Assembly (NCBI RefSeq): GCF_002531575.1
Contig: NZ_NWTI01000005.1
Span: 124,001-188,000, forward strand
Direction of reading: 5' to 3'
Origin: Bradyrhizobium sp. Y36
Lineage (GTDB): Bacteria; Pseudomonadota; Alphaproteobacteria; Rhizobiales; Xanthobacteraceae
DNA length: 64,000 nucleotides
A model generated the notes under the pieces. The model did no database searches, was not told the origin of the DNA, and worked only from the letters and a program-made list of their open reading frames with translations. How positions within the stretch are numbered: position 1 is the stretch's first letter; every line of letters begins with the position of its first letter. Positions 46,660 through 54,602 of this stretch are shown here, in pieces. Position numbers and translations under genes: made by a program.

Positions 46660-46688
46660 AAAAAAAGAGCCGCCGGAGACCGGCGGCT
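46660..46688 (-). terminator. Intrinsic terminator (minus strand) of the candidate sRNA
   Basis: Stem AGCCGCCGG-tct-CCGGCGGCT (46688-46668) followed on the minus strand by a CTTTTTTTG run. Strong by rule (9 GC-rich pairs plus seven U). No protein gene ends just before it, which is the main reason to suspect an RNA gene. Confidence 0.8.
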
Positions 46689-46760
46689 TTGAAAGTTGAT
46701 AACAGGGAGGCGTCAAACAGAGTGGACAGGAGCCACTCGGTGTCCAAACGAGGACAGTTC
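46660..46760 (-). ncRNA. Candidate ~100-nt trans-acting small RNA with anti-Shine-Dalgarno motifs
   Basis: Read on the minus strand, this stretch has all parts of an independent sRNA. A promoter lies upstream (see 46766-46794). Then come a hairpin TGTCC-tcgttt-GGACA (46741-46756), a hairpin GAGTGG-ctcctgt-CCACTC (46720-46738), a single-stranded linker containing CGCCTCCCTG (46701-46714), and an intrinsic terminator with a 9-bp GC stem and seven T's. CTCCTG in a loop and CCTCCC in the linker are complementary to ribosome-binding sites, as in the aSD-type sRNAs of Rhizobiales and Rhodobacter (alpha-r14-like). No ORF is needed to explain it. Expression is not shown. Confidence 0.5.
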
Positions 46761-46765
46761 CAGTC

Positions 46766-46794
46766 ATAAACTCGAAAGCTTAATCGACCGTAAA
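46766..46794 (-). promoter_or_regulatory. Candidate promoter of the small RNA
   Basis: On the minus strand TTTACG (46794-46789), 17-bp spacer, GTTTAT (46771-46766), predicting a start near 46760. Just upstream is an inverted repeat AACGAAC/GTTCGTT around an A/T-tract (46793-46819). Confidence 0.45.
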
Positions 46795-46863
46795 CGAACG
46801 TTTTTTTTGAGGGTTCGTTAGCCATGTCGGCCAGCGGCCGAGTGAGGTGCGGAACAAACCTCT

Positions 46864-47013
46864 CCGCCGTCATTCCGGGGCGCGCGCAGCGCGAGCCCGG
46901 AATCCATAGCCACAGGCAGATGTGACGGCCGTTCACTATCAGCGTGCCCATTGCCACGGCCTGTGGTTATGGATTCCGGGCTCGGCGCTGCGCGCCGCCC
47001 CGGAATGACGGCG
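46864..47013. repeat. Palindromic repeat, family C copy 2, with enlarged loop
   Basis: Outer arms CCGCCGTCATTCCGG / CCGGAATGACGGCGG; inner arms CCCGGAATCCATAGCCACAG / CTGTGGTTATGGATTCCGGG. The loop between the inner arms is about 45 nt against a few nt in copy C1. Confidence 0.9.
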
Positions 47014-47022
47014 GGAGGTGTC

Positions 47023-47214
47023 CTACTTCTTGAAAAAACTATCCGCCGCATCGCGCGAGGCGCGCTTCCTGGTGGCGGCTTCTTCCAGTCTGGCGATCTC
47101 GGTCTTCAGGAGAAGCATGCGCTCGGCCAGTTCCTCCACGGACAACAGTGAGAGATCCTGTCCGATTTCGTGGCTGATCTTCTTGCGCGGGCGGTCGTCG
47201 TCTTCCGTTGCCAT
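47023..47214 (-). CDS. DUF1192 small coiled-coil protein
   Basis: 63 residues: a charged N-terminus (EDDDRPRKKISHEIGQDL), then the conserved LLSVEELAERMLLLKTEIAR and a Lys/Arg-rich end. This is the alphaproteobacterial DUF1192 family, found near DUF1465 in many Rhizobiales. Function unknown. Confidence 0.87.
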   Translation of the reverse strand: MATEDDDRPRKKISHEIGQDLSLLSVEELAERMLLLKTEIARLEEAATRKRASRDAADSFFKK

Positions 47215-47330
47215 CCTCGTTCCTCCTCTCGTCCGCGGGCCGGACCATATGGCTGAGGCAGTTGCCAGTCCGGACCATGCTGGCTAAGCAAGGGCCTGGT
47301 TCATCCCGCACCTTTGCTCAAGGACACATC

Positions 47331-48329
47331 ATGGACAAGCTGCCCGCGCAAATGACCGTGGTCGCCATCTCCAAGCCCGGCGGACCGGAGGTGCTGGTCC
47401 CTGAACAGCGCGCGCTGCCGCAGCCCGGCCCCGACGAGATCCTGGTCAAGGTGATGGCTGCCGGCGTCAACCGGCCCGACGTCGCACAGCGCTCCGGCGC
47501 CTATCCGCCGCCGCCCGGCGCCAGCGACCTGCCCGGCCTCGAGATCGCCGGTGAAGTGGTTGCCGTTGGCAGCAACGCCAAGCGGCACAAGATCGGCGAC
47601 AAGGTGATGTCACTGGTCGCAGGCGGCGGCTATGCGCAGTACTGCATCGCGCAGGACGCCCAGGCCATGAGCGTGCCGCCGGCGCTGTCGATCAAGGAAG
47701 CCGGCGCGCTGCCGGAAACCCTGATGACGGTCTGGCACAACGTGTTCGAGCGCGGCGGCCTCAAGGCCGGCGAGACGCTGCTGATCCATGGCGGCTCCTC
47801 GGGCATCGGCACCATGGCGATCCAGCTCGCGAAGGCGTTCGGCGCAAAGGTGTTCGTCACCGTGGGATCGCAGGACAAGGTCGACGCCTGCCTCAAGCTG
47901 GGGGCCGACCGCGCCATCAACTACAAGACCGAGGACTTCGTCGCCGTGGTCAAGGAAGCGACCAACAAGGAAGGCGTCAACCTGATCCTCGACATGGTCG
48001 CCGGCGAGTATGTCGACCGCAACTATGATGCCGCCGCGGTCGACGGCCGCATCGTGCAGATCGCGACGCTGAACGGCCCCAAGGTCAGCGTCAACATCGC
48101 CAAGGTGATGGTCAAGCGCCTCACCCACACCGGCTCGACCCTGCGCCCCCGTACTAATGCGGACAAGGCGGCGATGGTGGCCGCAATCGAGGCGAAAGTG
48201 ATGCCGCTTTTGCGCGAGGGCCGCGTCAAACCGCTGATGGACAGCACTTTCCCGCTGGAAAAGGCGGCGGACGCGCACCGGCGCATGGAGACGAGCGCAC
48301 ATATTGGCAAAATTGTGTTGGAGGTCTAG
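47331..48329 (+). CDS. NAD(P)H:quinone oxidoreductase (zinc-independent MDR family)
   Basis: 332 residues. Medium-chain reductase of the QOR/PIG3 type: GVNRPDVAQRSGAYPPPPGA, LPGLEIAGEVVAVG, and the nucleotide-binding LLIHGGSSGIGTMAIQLAKA. The AAGGA 7 bases before ATG 47331 fixes the start. No structural zinc cysteines are seen. It should reduce quinones or enones with NADPH. It diverges from the DUF1192 gene. Confidence 0.93.
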   Translation: MDKLPAQMTVVAISKPGGPEVLVPEQRALPQPGPDEILVKVMAAGVNRPDVAQRSGAYPPPPGASDLPGLEIAGEVVAVGSNAKRHKIGDKVMSLVAGGGYAQYCIAQDAQAMSVPPALSIKEAGALPETLMTVWHNVFERGGLKAGETLLIHGGSSGIGTMAIQLAKAFGAKVFVTVGSQDKVDACLKLGADRAINYKTEDFVAVVKEATNKEGVNLILDMVAGEYVDRNYDAAAVDGRIVQIATLNGPKVSVNIAKVMVKRLTHTGSTLRPRTNADKAAMVAAIEAKVMPLLREGRVKPLMDSTFPLEKAADAHRRMETSAHIGKIVLEV

Positions 48330-48468
48330 GCCGCTGACCCACAGGGCGAGGCGGAAACCCTTTGATTTTCCTCGCTTTCGTGGCATCTATCGCGACGCAC
48401 CGAACCACTTCCGTTCGGTCTGAAATCGTCTTCACCGAAGAGTTTGCGTCGAACGCGGAGAACTGACC

Positions 48469-51345
48469 TTGCGTCTGATCAGGTGCCTCGCGCCCATCGC
48501 GCTGGGCCTCATGATTCTCGTCGCCGCGTATCCCGCGCGCGCGCTCGACGCCGTCAGCGTCCGCAGTGACGCGCCCGCGATCGACCTCACCGGCGTGCTC
48601 GAGCATCAGCGCAGCGATGCCGACCGCATCCAGGTCTCCACCGCGCCCGGCACCGACGGCATCGTTCGCCGCATCGAGGTGCGCGCTCGCGAAGGCGGCC
48701 AGAACTGGGTGGTGTTTGCGCTCGCCAACAACACCGACGACCAGCTCGACCGCCTGATCGTCGCCCCGCATTACCGCATCGTCTCCTCGGGGCTGTTGTG
48801 GCCCGACCTCGGCCTGTCGCGCATCGCCACCATCACGCCCTCGACCGGCGACCGGCCGGAACGGCAGGAAAGCCCGACCGCCGACGTGTTCCGCGTCACG
48901 CTCGACCCCGGCGCCGTCATCACCTTCGTCGCGGAGCTGCGCACCGACAAGCTGCCGCAGCTCTACCTGTGGGAGCCGGAAGCCTACAAGGACAAGGTCA
49001 ACTCGTTCACGCTGTACCAGGGCATCGTGATCGGCATCTCGGGCCTGCTGGCGCTGGTGCTCACGATCCTGTTCGTCGTGAAGGGCAGCATCATGTTCCC
49101 GGCCGCCGCGGCGCTGGCCTGGGCGGTGCTGGTCTATATCGGCGTCGATTTCGGCTTCTGGGGCAAGGTGCTCGACATGTCGAACAACGCCGAGCGCATC
49201 TGGCGCGCGGCGGGCGAAGCGATCCTGGCGGCGACGCTGCTGGTGTTCCTGTTCGCCTATCTCAATCTCAGCCGATGGCACGTGCGCTATTCGCACATCA
49301 CGGTGGGCTGGCTCGCCTTTCTCGGCTCTCTCGTCGCGCTCGCGCTATTCGATCCGGCTGTCGCCTCAGGCATCGCGCGAATCTCGCTGGTGCTGATCGC
49401 CTTCGCCGGTTTTGCGCTGATCGTCTATCTCTCCACCCACGGCTTCGACCGCGCGGTGCTGCTGATCCCGACCTGGTTCCTCCTCGTGGTGTGGGTGGTC
49501 GCGGCCGGCATGACGGTTGCGGGTTCCGTCACCAATGACATCGTCGGCCCTGCCCTGCTCGGCGGCCTCGTGCTGATCGTGATGCTGATCGGCTTCACTG
49601 TCATGCAGCACGCCTTTGCCGGCGGCGGCGCCACCACCGGCGTCGTCTCCGACATCGAACGGCGCGCCCTGGCGCTGGCCGGCTCCGGCGACCTGATCTG
49701 GGATTGGGACGTCTCCGCCGACAAGGTCTTCACCAGCCCCGAGACGGAAGCCCTGCTCGGCCTCAAGCGCGGCACGCTCGAAGGGCCCGCAGCATCGTGG
49801 CTCGAGGTGCTGCATCCGCTCGACCAGGACCGTTTCCGCGCCGCGCTCGACAGCGTGCTCGATCAGCGCCGCGGACGTTTGGTGCAGGATTTCCGCCTGC
49901 GCACGCCGGACGGCCATTTCATGTGGTTCGCGCTGAAGGCGCGCCCGGTGGTCGGATCCGACGGCGAAGTCTCGCGCGTGGTCGGCACGCTCACCGACGT
50001 CACCGAGCTGCGCAACGCCGAGGAACGCCTGCTGCACGATTCCGTGCATGACAACCTCACCGGCCTGCCCAACCGCAAGCTGTTCATGGACCGGCTGGGC
50101 GCGGTCGCGCATTTCGCCAAGACCATGCCGACGCTGCGGCCGACGCTGATGGTGATCGATCTCGACCGCTTCAAGCAGGTCAACGATTCCGTCGGGATCG
50201 CGGTCGGCGATTCCATCCTGCTGACGCTGGCCCGACGCCTCACCCGCATCCTGAAGCCGCAGGACACGCTGGCGCGGCTGGCCGGCGACCAGTTCGGCCT
50301 GATCCTGCTCTCGGAGCAGGACCCGGCCCGCATCACCGCCTTCGCCGAGACCATCCGCAAGACCATCCGCGCACCGATCGCCTTCAACGACCGCGAGATT
50401 TTTCTGACGGCCTCGATCGGGCTTGCGCTCTCCGATCCGCAGACGCAGCTGACGGACGAGATCATCAAGGACGCCGAGCTTGCGATGTATCACTCCAAGC
50501 GCATCGGCGGCGACCGCATCGACGTCTACAAGCCCGCGATGCGGGCGCGGAAGACCGACCGCCTGACGCTGGAGAGCGAGCTGCGCCGCGCCATCGAGCG
50601 CCAGGAACTCACCATCCTGTACCAGCCGATCGTGCGGCTGGAGGATCGCTCCGTCGCCGGATTCGAAGCGCTGGTGCGCTGGGATCATCCGAAGCTTGGG
50701 CGCATGGCGCCGTCGGAATTCATCTCCATCGCGGAAGAGACCGGCCTGATCGTCGATCTCGGCATGTTCGTGCTCGACCAGACCGCAAAGCAGCTCTCGG
50801 TGTGGCAGCGCGCGATGCGCTCGCGCGAGCCGATCTTCGCCTCGGTCAACGTCTCCTCGCGGCAATTGCTGCGCCACGACCTGATCCACGACATCCGCAC
50901 CGTGCTGTCGCGCTCCTCGGTGGCGCGCGGCACGCTCAAGCTCGAACTGACGGAATCCCTGGTGATGGAGAATCCGGAGCACGCGGCGCAGATGCTGACG
51001 CGGATCCGCGAGCTCGGCACCGGACTCTCGCTCGACGATTTCGGCACCGGCCATTCCTCGCTGGCCTATCTGCAGCGCTTCCCGTTCGACACCATCAAGA
51101 TCGACCAGTCCTTCGTGCGCACCACCAACCGCGGGACGCGGCCGGTGATCCTGAAATCGATCATCGCGCTCGCGCACGACCTCGGCATGGACGTGGTGGC
51201 CGAAGGCGCCGAGACGGATTCGGACGCGGTCGAGCTCTACCAGATGGGCTGCGAATACGCGCAAGGCTTCGCCTTCGGCGAGCCGATGGACGCGGACGCG
51301 GCGATGCGGCTGCTCACGGAAGTGCGGCTGGAAGCGGCGAGCTAG
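48469..51345 (+). CDS. Membrane-bound PAS-GGDEF-EAL protein, probable c-di-GMP phosphodiesterase
   Basis: 958 residues. The TTG start has GGAG 9 bases upstream and gives a proper signal peptide (MRLIRCLAPIALGLMILVAA). Order: periplasmic sensor domain (30-170), a group of about seven membrane helices (7TMR-DISM-like, 180-380), PAS domain (about 400-520), GGDEF domain (530-690), EAL domain (700-950). The GGDEF signature reads AGDQF, so cyclase activity is unlikely. The EAL site is intact (GFEALVRW, ELTESLVMEN, DDFGTGHSSLAYL, KIDQSFV, EGAETD). The net activity is therefore predicted as c-di-GMP hydrolysis, with the GGDEF possibly as a GTP sensor. Confidence 0.92.
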   Translation: MRLIRCLAPIALGLMILVAAYPARALDAVSVRSDAPAIDLTGVLEHQRSDADRIQVSTAPGTDGIVRRIEVRAREGGQNWVVFALANNTDDQLDRLIVAPHYRIVSSGLLWPDLGLSRIATITPSTGDRPERQESPTADVFRVTLDPGAVITFVAELRTDKLPQLYLWEPEAYKDKVNSFTLYQGIVIGISGLLALVLTILFVVKGSIMFPAAAALAWAVLVYIGVDFGFWGKVLDMSNNAERIWRAAGEAILAATLLVFLFAYLNLSRWHVRYSHITVGWLAFLGSLVALALFDPAVASGIARISLVLIAFAGFALIVYLSTHGFDRAVLLIPTWFLLVVWVVAAGMTVAGSVTNDIVGPALLGGLVLIVMLIGFTVMQHAFAGGGATTGVVSDIERRALALAGSGDLIWDWDVSADKVFTSPETEALLGLKRGTLEGPAASWLEVLHPLDQDRFRAALDSVLDQRRGRLVQDFRLRTPDGHFMWFALKARPVVGSDGEVSRVVGTLTDVTELRNAEERLLHDSVHDNLTGLPNRKLFMDRLGAVAHFAKTMPTLRPTLMVIDLDRFKQVNDSVGIAVGDSILLTLARRLTRILKPQDTLARLAGDQFGLILLSEQDPARITAFAETIRKTIRAPIAFNDREIFLTASIGLALSDPQTQLTDEIIKDAELAMYHSKRIGGDRIDVYKPAMRARKTDRLTLESELRRAIERQELTILYQPIVRLEDRSVAGFEALVRWDHPKLGRMAPSEFISIAEETGLIVDLGMFVLDQTAKQLSVWQRAMRSREPIFASVNVSSRQLLRHDLIHDIRTVLSRSSVARGTLKLELTESLVMENPEHAAQMLTRIRELGTGLSLDDFGTGHSSLAYLQRFPFDTIKIDQSFVRTTNRGTRPVILKSIIALAHDLGMDVVAEGAETDSDAVELYQMGCEYAQGFAFGEPMDADAAMRLLTEVRLEAAS

Positions 51346-51350
51346 CCTCT

Positions 51351-51510
51351 TACCCTCCCCTGGAGGGGGAGGGTCGATTGCGCGCAGCGCGAGCGGGGTG
51401 GGGTGATCTCTCCACTCGGGCACTGCATCGGTTGAGAGACTGTCACCCCACCCCGTCTCACATTTCGCTGCGCTCAATGTGAGCCGACCTCCCCCTTCAG
51501 GGGAGGGTGG
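51351..51510. repeat. Palindromic repeat, family G
   Basis: Outer arms CCCTCCCCTGGAGGGGGAGG and CCTCCCCCTTCAGGGGAGGG; inner arms GGGGTGGGGTGA / TCACCCCACCCC. Single copy here, in the convergent junction between the GGDEF-EAL gene and the small gene at 51526. Confidence 0.87.
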
Positions 51511-51525
51511 CAGCGTGCCGCTCCG

Positions 51526-51789
51526 CTACCGCCGCCCGTCCTTCTTCATCTTCGTGAACCGGACGGTCTGGCCATCGGGCATCCGCGTTGCCTTGAAACC
51601 CGCCGCGATGCAGGCTTCGCGCTGCGGCATCTGGATGTCCGGGCTACGCGAGGTGTCCCACCACGAGGCACGGTTGGCCGCACGCGGCAGGGCCGCGCCG
51701 ATGATCTCCTCGATCTGTTCGAAGCTCAGGACGAATTCGGCCTGCTTCTGGCGCAGCAGATAGTCGCGCAACGCGTCGTAGTCGTTCAC
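51526..51789 (-). CDS. Small conserved protein (DUF7662-like)
   Basis: 87 residues from GTG 51789, which has AGAGGA 6 bases upstream; the frame is open further but without start support. DYLLRQKQAEFVLSFEQIEE, then IIGAALPRAA and a WWDTS motif, ending GQTVRFTKMKKDG. The LSF-x-x-IE-x-I-x-x-x-LP...WW pattern recalls the DUF7662 family; this assignment is from memory. Function unknown. It is divergent from the diguanylate cyclase gene. Confidence 0.65.
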   Translation of the reverse strand: MNDYDALRDYLLRQKQAEFVLSFEQIEEIIGAALPRAANRASWWDTSRSPDIQMPQREACIAAGFKATRMPDGQTVRFTKMKKDGRR

Positions 51790-51943
51790 GTCAGTCCTCT
51801 CGTTCGAAACCGGATCAGCTCCCGCAAGCCCCGGCCAAAACCGGGAGCGGTGTAAACCGATCCTTAACTCATTGCGGCAGCGCCGTCCTTCCTTAAACAC
51901 TACTCAAGATTTCGGGCGCATCCACTAGGGATCGGAGCAAACG

Positions 51944-53440
51944 ATGCTGTCTGGATGGCGCGACATCACGGCCCGCCGGCCGTGGCGGATTTCGGCGAAG
52001 CTGCTGATCATCTCGTCCGTGGTGACGGTGATCGGCTTTTCCGCCATTTGCGTCAACGTGATGCTCGACATGCGCCGGGGCGAGGAGGCGCTCGCCCGCC
52101 AGACGCTGGAGAACCTCGCGACGACCATCCAGTCCGACGTCAGCCGCAACGTCGAGATCTACGATTTGTCGCTGAAGGCGGTCGCCAGCAACATGCTGCT
52201 GCCCGAGCTCGCGACGGTGTCGAAGCCGATCCGCCATCTGATCCTGTTCGACCATGCGACCACCGCCAAGCATTTCGGCGCCATCCAGGTGTTCGATTCC
52301 GAGGGCAAGCTGGCCATCGACGCCTCCACGCTCGATCCCCTGCCGGAAAACCGCAGCGAGGAAGATTACTTCAGGGTTCATCGCGACAATCCGGGCACCG
52401 GGCTCTTCATCAGCCGCCCGATGCTGTTCCGCGGCGCCTATTCCATCGTGCTGAGCCGGCGCATCAGCGACACCGACGGCGGCTTCCTCGGCGTCGTCGC
52501 CGGATCGATCCGCTTCAGCTATTTCCACGAATTGTTCGAGCGGCTCAACCTCGACCCTGAGGACACCATCACCGTGCTGAAGCGGGACCGCACCATCATG
52601 ATGCGGCGGCCGTTCGATCTCGACATCATCGGCACGAACCTGAACGACCGCCGGGCCTGGAAGCCCGACAATCTGCCGATCGGCGCCGCCTATTCGGGAC
52701 AGGGCCCGGTCGATCCGACGCCGCGGCTCTATGTCCGGAGCGGCGACAACGGTCCGCTGTTCGTGGTGGCGGGCAAGCCGCTGGCCGCCGTGTTCGCGCT
52801 CTGGCGCAAGGAAGCGATCCGCATCGGCGCCGTGGTGCTGGCGCTCGCGCTGTTCGTGCTGGGATCGACGCTCGTGCTTGCGCGCGAGATCGGCCGGCGC
52901 GCCGAAGCCGAGCGCAAGCTCGAGGAGATGGCGACGACCGACGCGCTCACCGGCCTGAAGAACCGCCGCAAGTTCGATTCCGTCATCGACGTCGAATGGC
53001 GGCGCGCCATGCGCCAGAAGGTGCCGGTCGCGCTGATCATGATCGATGCCGATCACTTCAAGGCCTACAACGACACGTTCGGCCATCAGGCCGGCGACCA
53101 GGTGCTGGTCGGGATCGCCATCTGCATTTCCGATTCGGTGAGCCGGGCCGGCGACTGCGCCGCGCGCTATGGCGGCGAGGAATTCGCCGTGCTGCTGCCG
53201 AACATTTCGGCCACCGACGCCTTCAAGGTCGCCGAGGCGATCCGCACCAAGGTGCAGGGCTGGTCCGACGACGAGGTGATCTCGACGGTGTCCTGCGGCG
53301 TTGCCAGCCTCGTTCCCAGCGCCGGCATGGACTGGACGGTGCTGGTCGCCGCCGCCGACAAGGCGCTCTACGCGGCGAAAGCGGGCGGCCGCAACCAGTC
53401 GGTGGTTGCGAGCCTGCCGAAACTGTCGCTGGTGGCGTGA
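51944..53440 (+). CDS. Cache-domain diguanylate cyclase (GGDEF)
   Basis: 498 residues. Membrane helix at about 19-41, periplasmic double-Cache sensor (about 45-285), second membrane helix (about 290-315), then a GGDEF domain. The active site RYGGEEF is intact, and RAGD five residues before it is a normal product-inhibition I-site, so it should make c-di-GMP with feedback control. Substrate-binding DADHFKAYNDTFGHQAGD is also present. The opposing predicted phosphodiesterase is encoded about 600 bp upstream. Confidence 0.94.
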   Translation: MLSGWRDITARRPWRISAKLLIISSVVTVIGFSAICVNVMLDMRRGEEALARQTLENLATTIQSDVSRNVEIYDLSLKAVASNMLLPELATVSKPIRHLILFDHATTAKHFGAIQVFDSEGKLAIDASTLDPLPENRSEEDYFRVHRDNPGTGLFISRPMLFRGAYSIVLSRRISDTDGGFLGVVAGSIRFSYFHELFERLNLDPEDTITVLKRDRTIMMRRPFDLDIIGTNLNDRRAWKPDNLPIGAAYSGQGPVDPTPRLYVRSGDNGPLFVVAGKPLAAVFALWRKEAIRIGAVVLALALFVLGSTLVLAREIGRRAEAERKLEEMATTDALTGLKNRRKFDSVIDVEWRRAMRQKVPVALIMIDADHFKAYNDTFGHQAGDQVLVGIAICISDSVSRAGDCAARYGGEEFAVLLPNISATDAFKVAEAIRTKVQGWSDDEVISTVSCGVASLVPSAGMDWTVLVAAADKALYAAKAGGRNQSVVASLPKLSLVA

Positions 53441-53448
53441 GCTTGGGA

Positions 53449-53530
53449 TGTCATTCCGGGGCGGCTCGAAGAGCCGAACCCGGAATCTCGAGATCCCGGG
53501 TCTGGTCCTTCGGACCATCCCGGGATGACA
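53449..53530. repeat. Palindromic repeat, family C copy 3 (short form)
   Basis: TGTCATTCCGGG...CCCGGAATCTCGAGATCCCGGG...CCCGGGATGACA. It fills the convergent junction of the cyclase gene and galU. Confidence 0.85.
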
Positions 53531-53552
53531 TCGAAAGCATTCGCCCTCGATG

Positions 53553-54428
53553 TCACTGCCCGAGATATTTCTTCATCTCCGCGATCAGCCCCTCGCGCAA
53601 CTCCGGGCGCTTCAGGCCGTAGGCGATGTTGGCGCGCAGGAAGCCGGGCTTGGAGCCGCAGTCGTGGCGCTCGCCCTCGAACTCGACGCCGTAGAATTTC
53701 TGCGACTTGGCGAGGCCGATCATGGCGTCGGTGAGCTGGATCTCGCCGCCGGCGCCGCGCTCCTGGGTCTCCAGGATCTTGAAGATCTCGGGCTGCAGGA
53801 TGTAGCGGCCGGTGATCGAGAGGTTGGAGGGCGCGGTGCCCTTGGCCGGCTTCTCGACCATGCCGTCGACCTCGAACATCTTGCCGCTGCGCTTGCCGAC
53901 GCCGCAGATGCCGTATTGATGGGTGAGATGGTCCGGCACCGCCTCGACCGCGACCAGATTGGATTTCTCGCCGAGTGAGGACGCCATCTCGATCATCTGC
54001 TTGAGGCAGCCCGGCGTGTTGAGCACGAGCTCGTCGGGCAGCACGACGGCGAACGGCTCGTTGCCGACGATGTCGCGCGCGCACCAGACGGCGTGACCGA
54101 GGCCGAGCGGCGCCTGCTGGCGGGTGAAGCTGACGGCGCCGGCCTCGGGCTGGTTCTGCGCCAGGATCTCCTGCTCGGCCTTCTTGCCGCGCTGGCTAAG
54201 CGTCGCATCGAGCTCGTACATCCGGTCGAAATGATCTTCGATGACGTTCTTGTTGCGGCCGGTGACGAAGATGAAGTGCTCGATGCCGGCCTCCCTCGCC
54301 TCGTCATAGACGTACTGGATCAGCGGCTTGTCGACGATGGTCAGCATTTCCTTCGGCATCGCCTTGGTGGCGGGCAGGACACGGGTGCCGAGGCCGGCGA
54401 CGGGGAATACGGCTTTGCGAATTTTCAT
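53553..54428 (-). CDS. galU: UTP-glucose-1-phosphate uridylyltransferase
   Basis: 291 residues. Makes UDP-glucose for exopolysaccharide and lipopolysaccharide. Motifs: KAVFPVAGLGTRVLPATKAM, DKPLIQYVYDEA, FAVVLPDELVL, YGICGVGKR and VEFEGERHDCGSKPGFLRA. It starts near a divergent lytic transglycosylase gene. Confidence 0.97.
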   Translation of the reverse strand: MKIRKAVFPVAGLGTRVLPATKAMPKEMLTIVDKPLIQYVYDEAREAGIEHFIFVTGRNKNVIEDHFDRMYELDATLSQRGKKAEQEILAQNQPEAGAVSFTRQQAPLGLGHAVWCARDIVGNEPFAVVLPDELVLNTPGCLKQMIEMASSLGEKSNLVAVEAVPDHLTHQYGICGVGKRSGKMFEVDGMVEKPAKGTAPSNLSITGRYILQPEIFKILETQERGAGGEIQLTDAMIGLAKSQKFYGVEFEGERHDCGSKPGFLRANIAYGLKRPELREGLIAEMKKYLGQ

Positions 54429-54602
54429 GGCAGCGATCGAATACCTGAGGAGATACGTGAAGGGAGCAATGGCATCTTGCTAGCCTGTTTGCAGCCGCCA
54501 ACAAAGGCGGATGTGGGGCCTCATCCGCGCAGAGTTAAGAAAAAGGCCGCCACCAAAATTTCACCTTTGTTAAGCTATTGGCAACCGTAACCAGGCCTCC
54601 TG

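Noticed and set aside
48469..51345. Active bifunctional diguanylate cyclase/phosphodiesterase
   Set aside because: The GGDEF signature is AGDQF, so only the EAL activity is supported.
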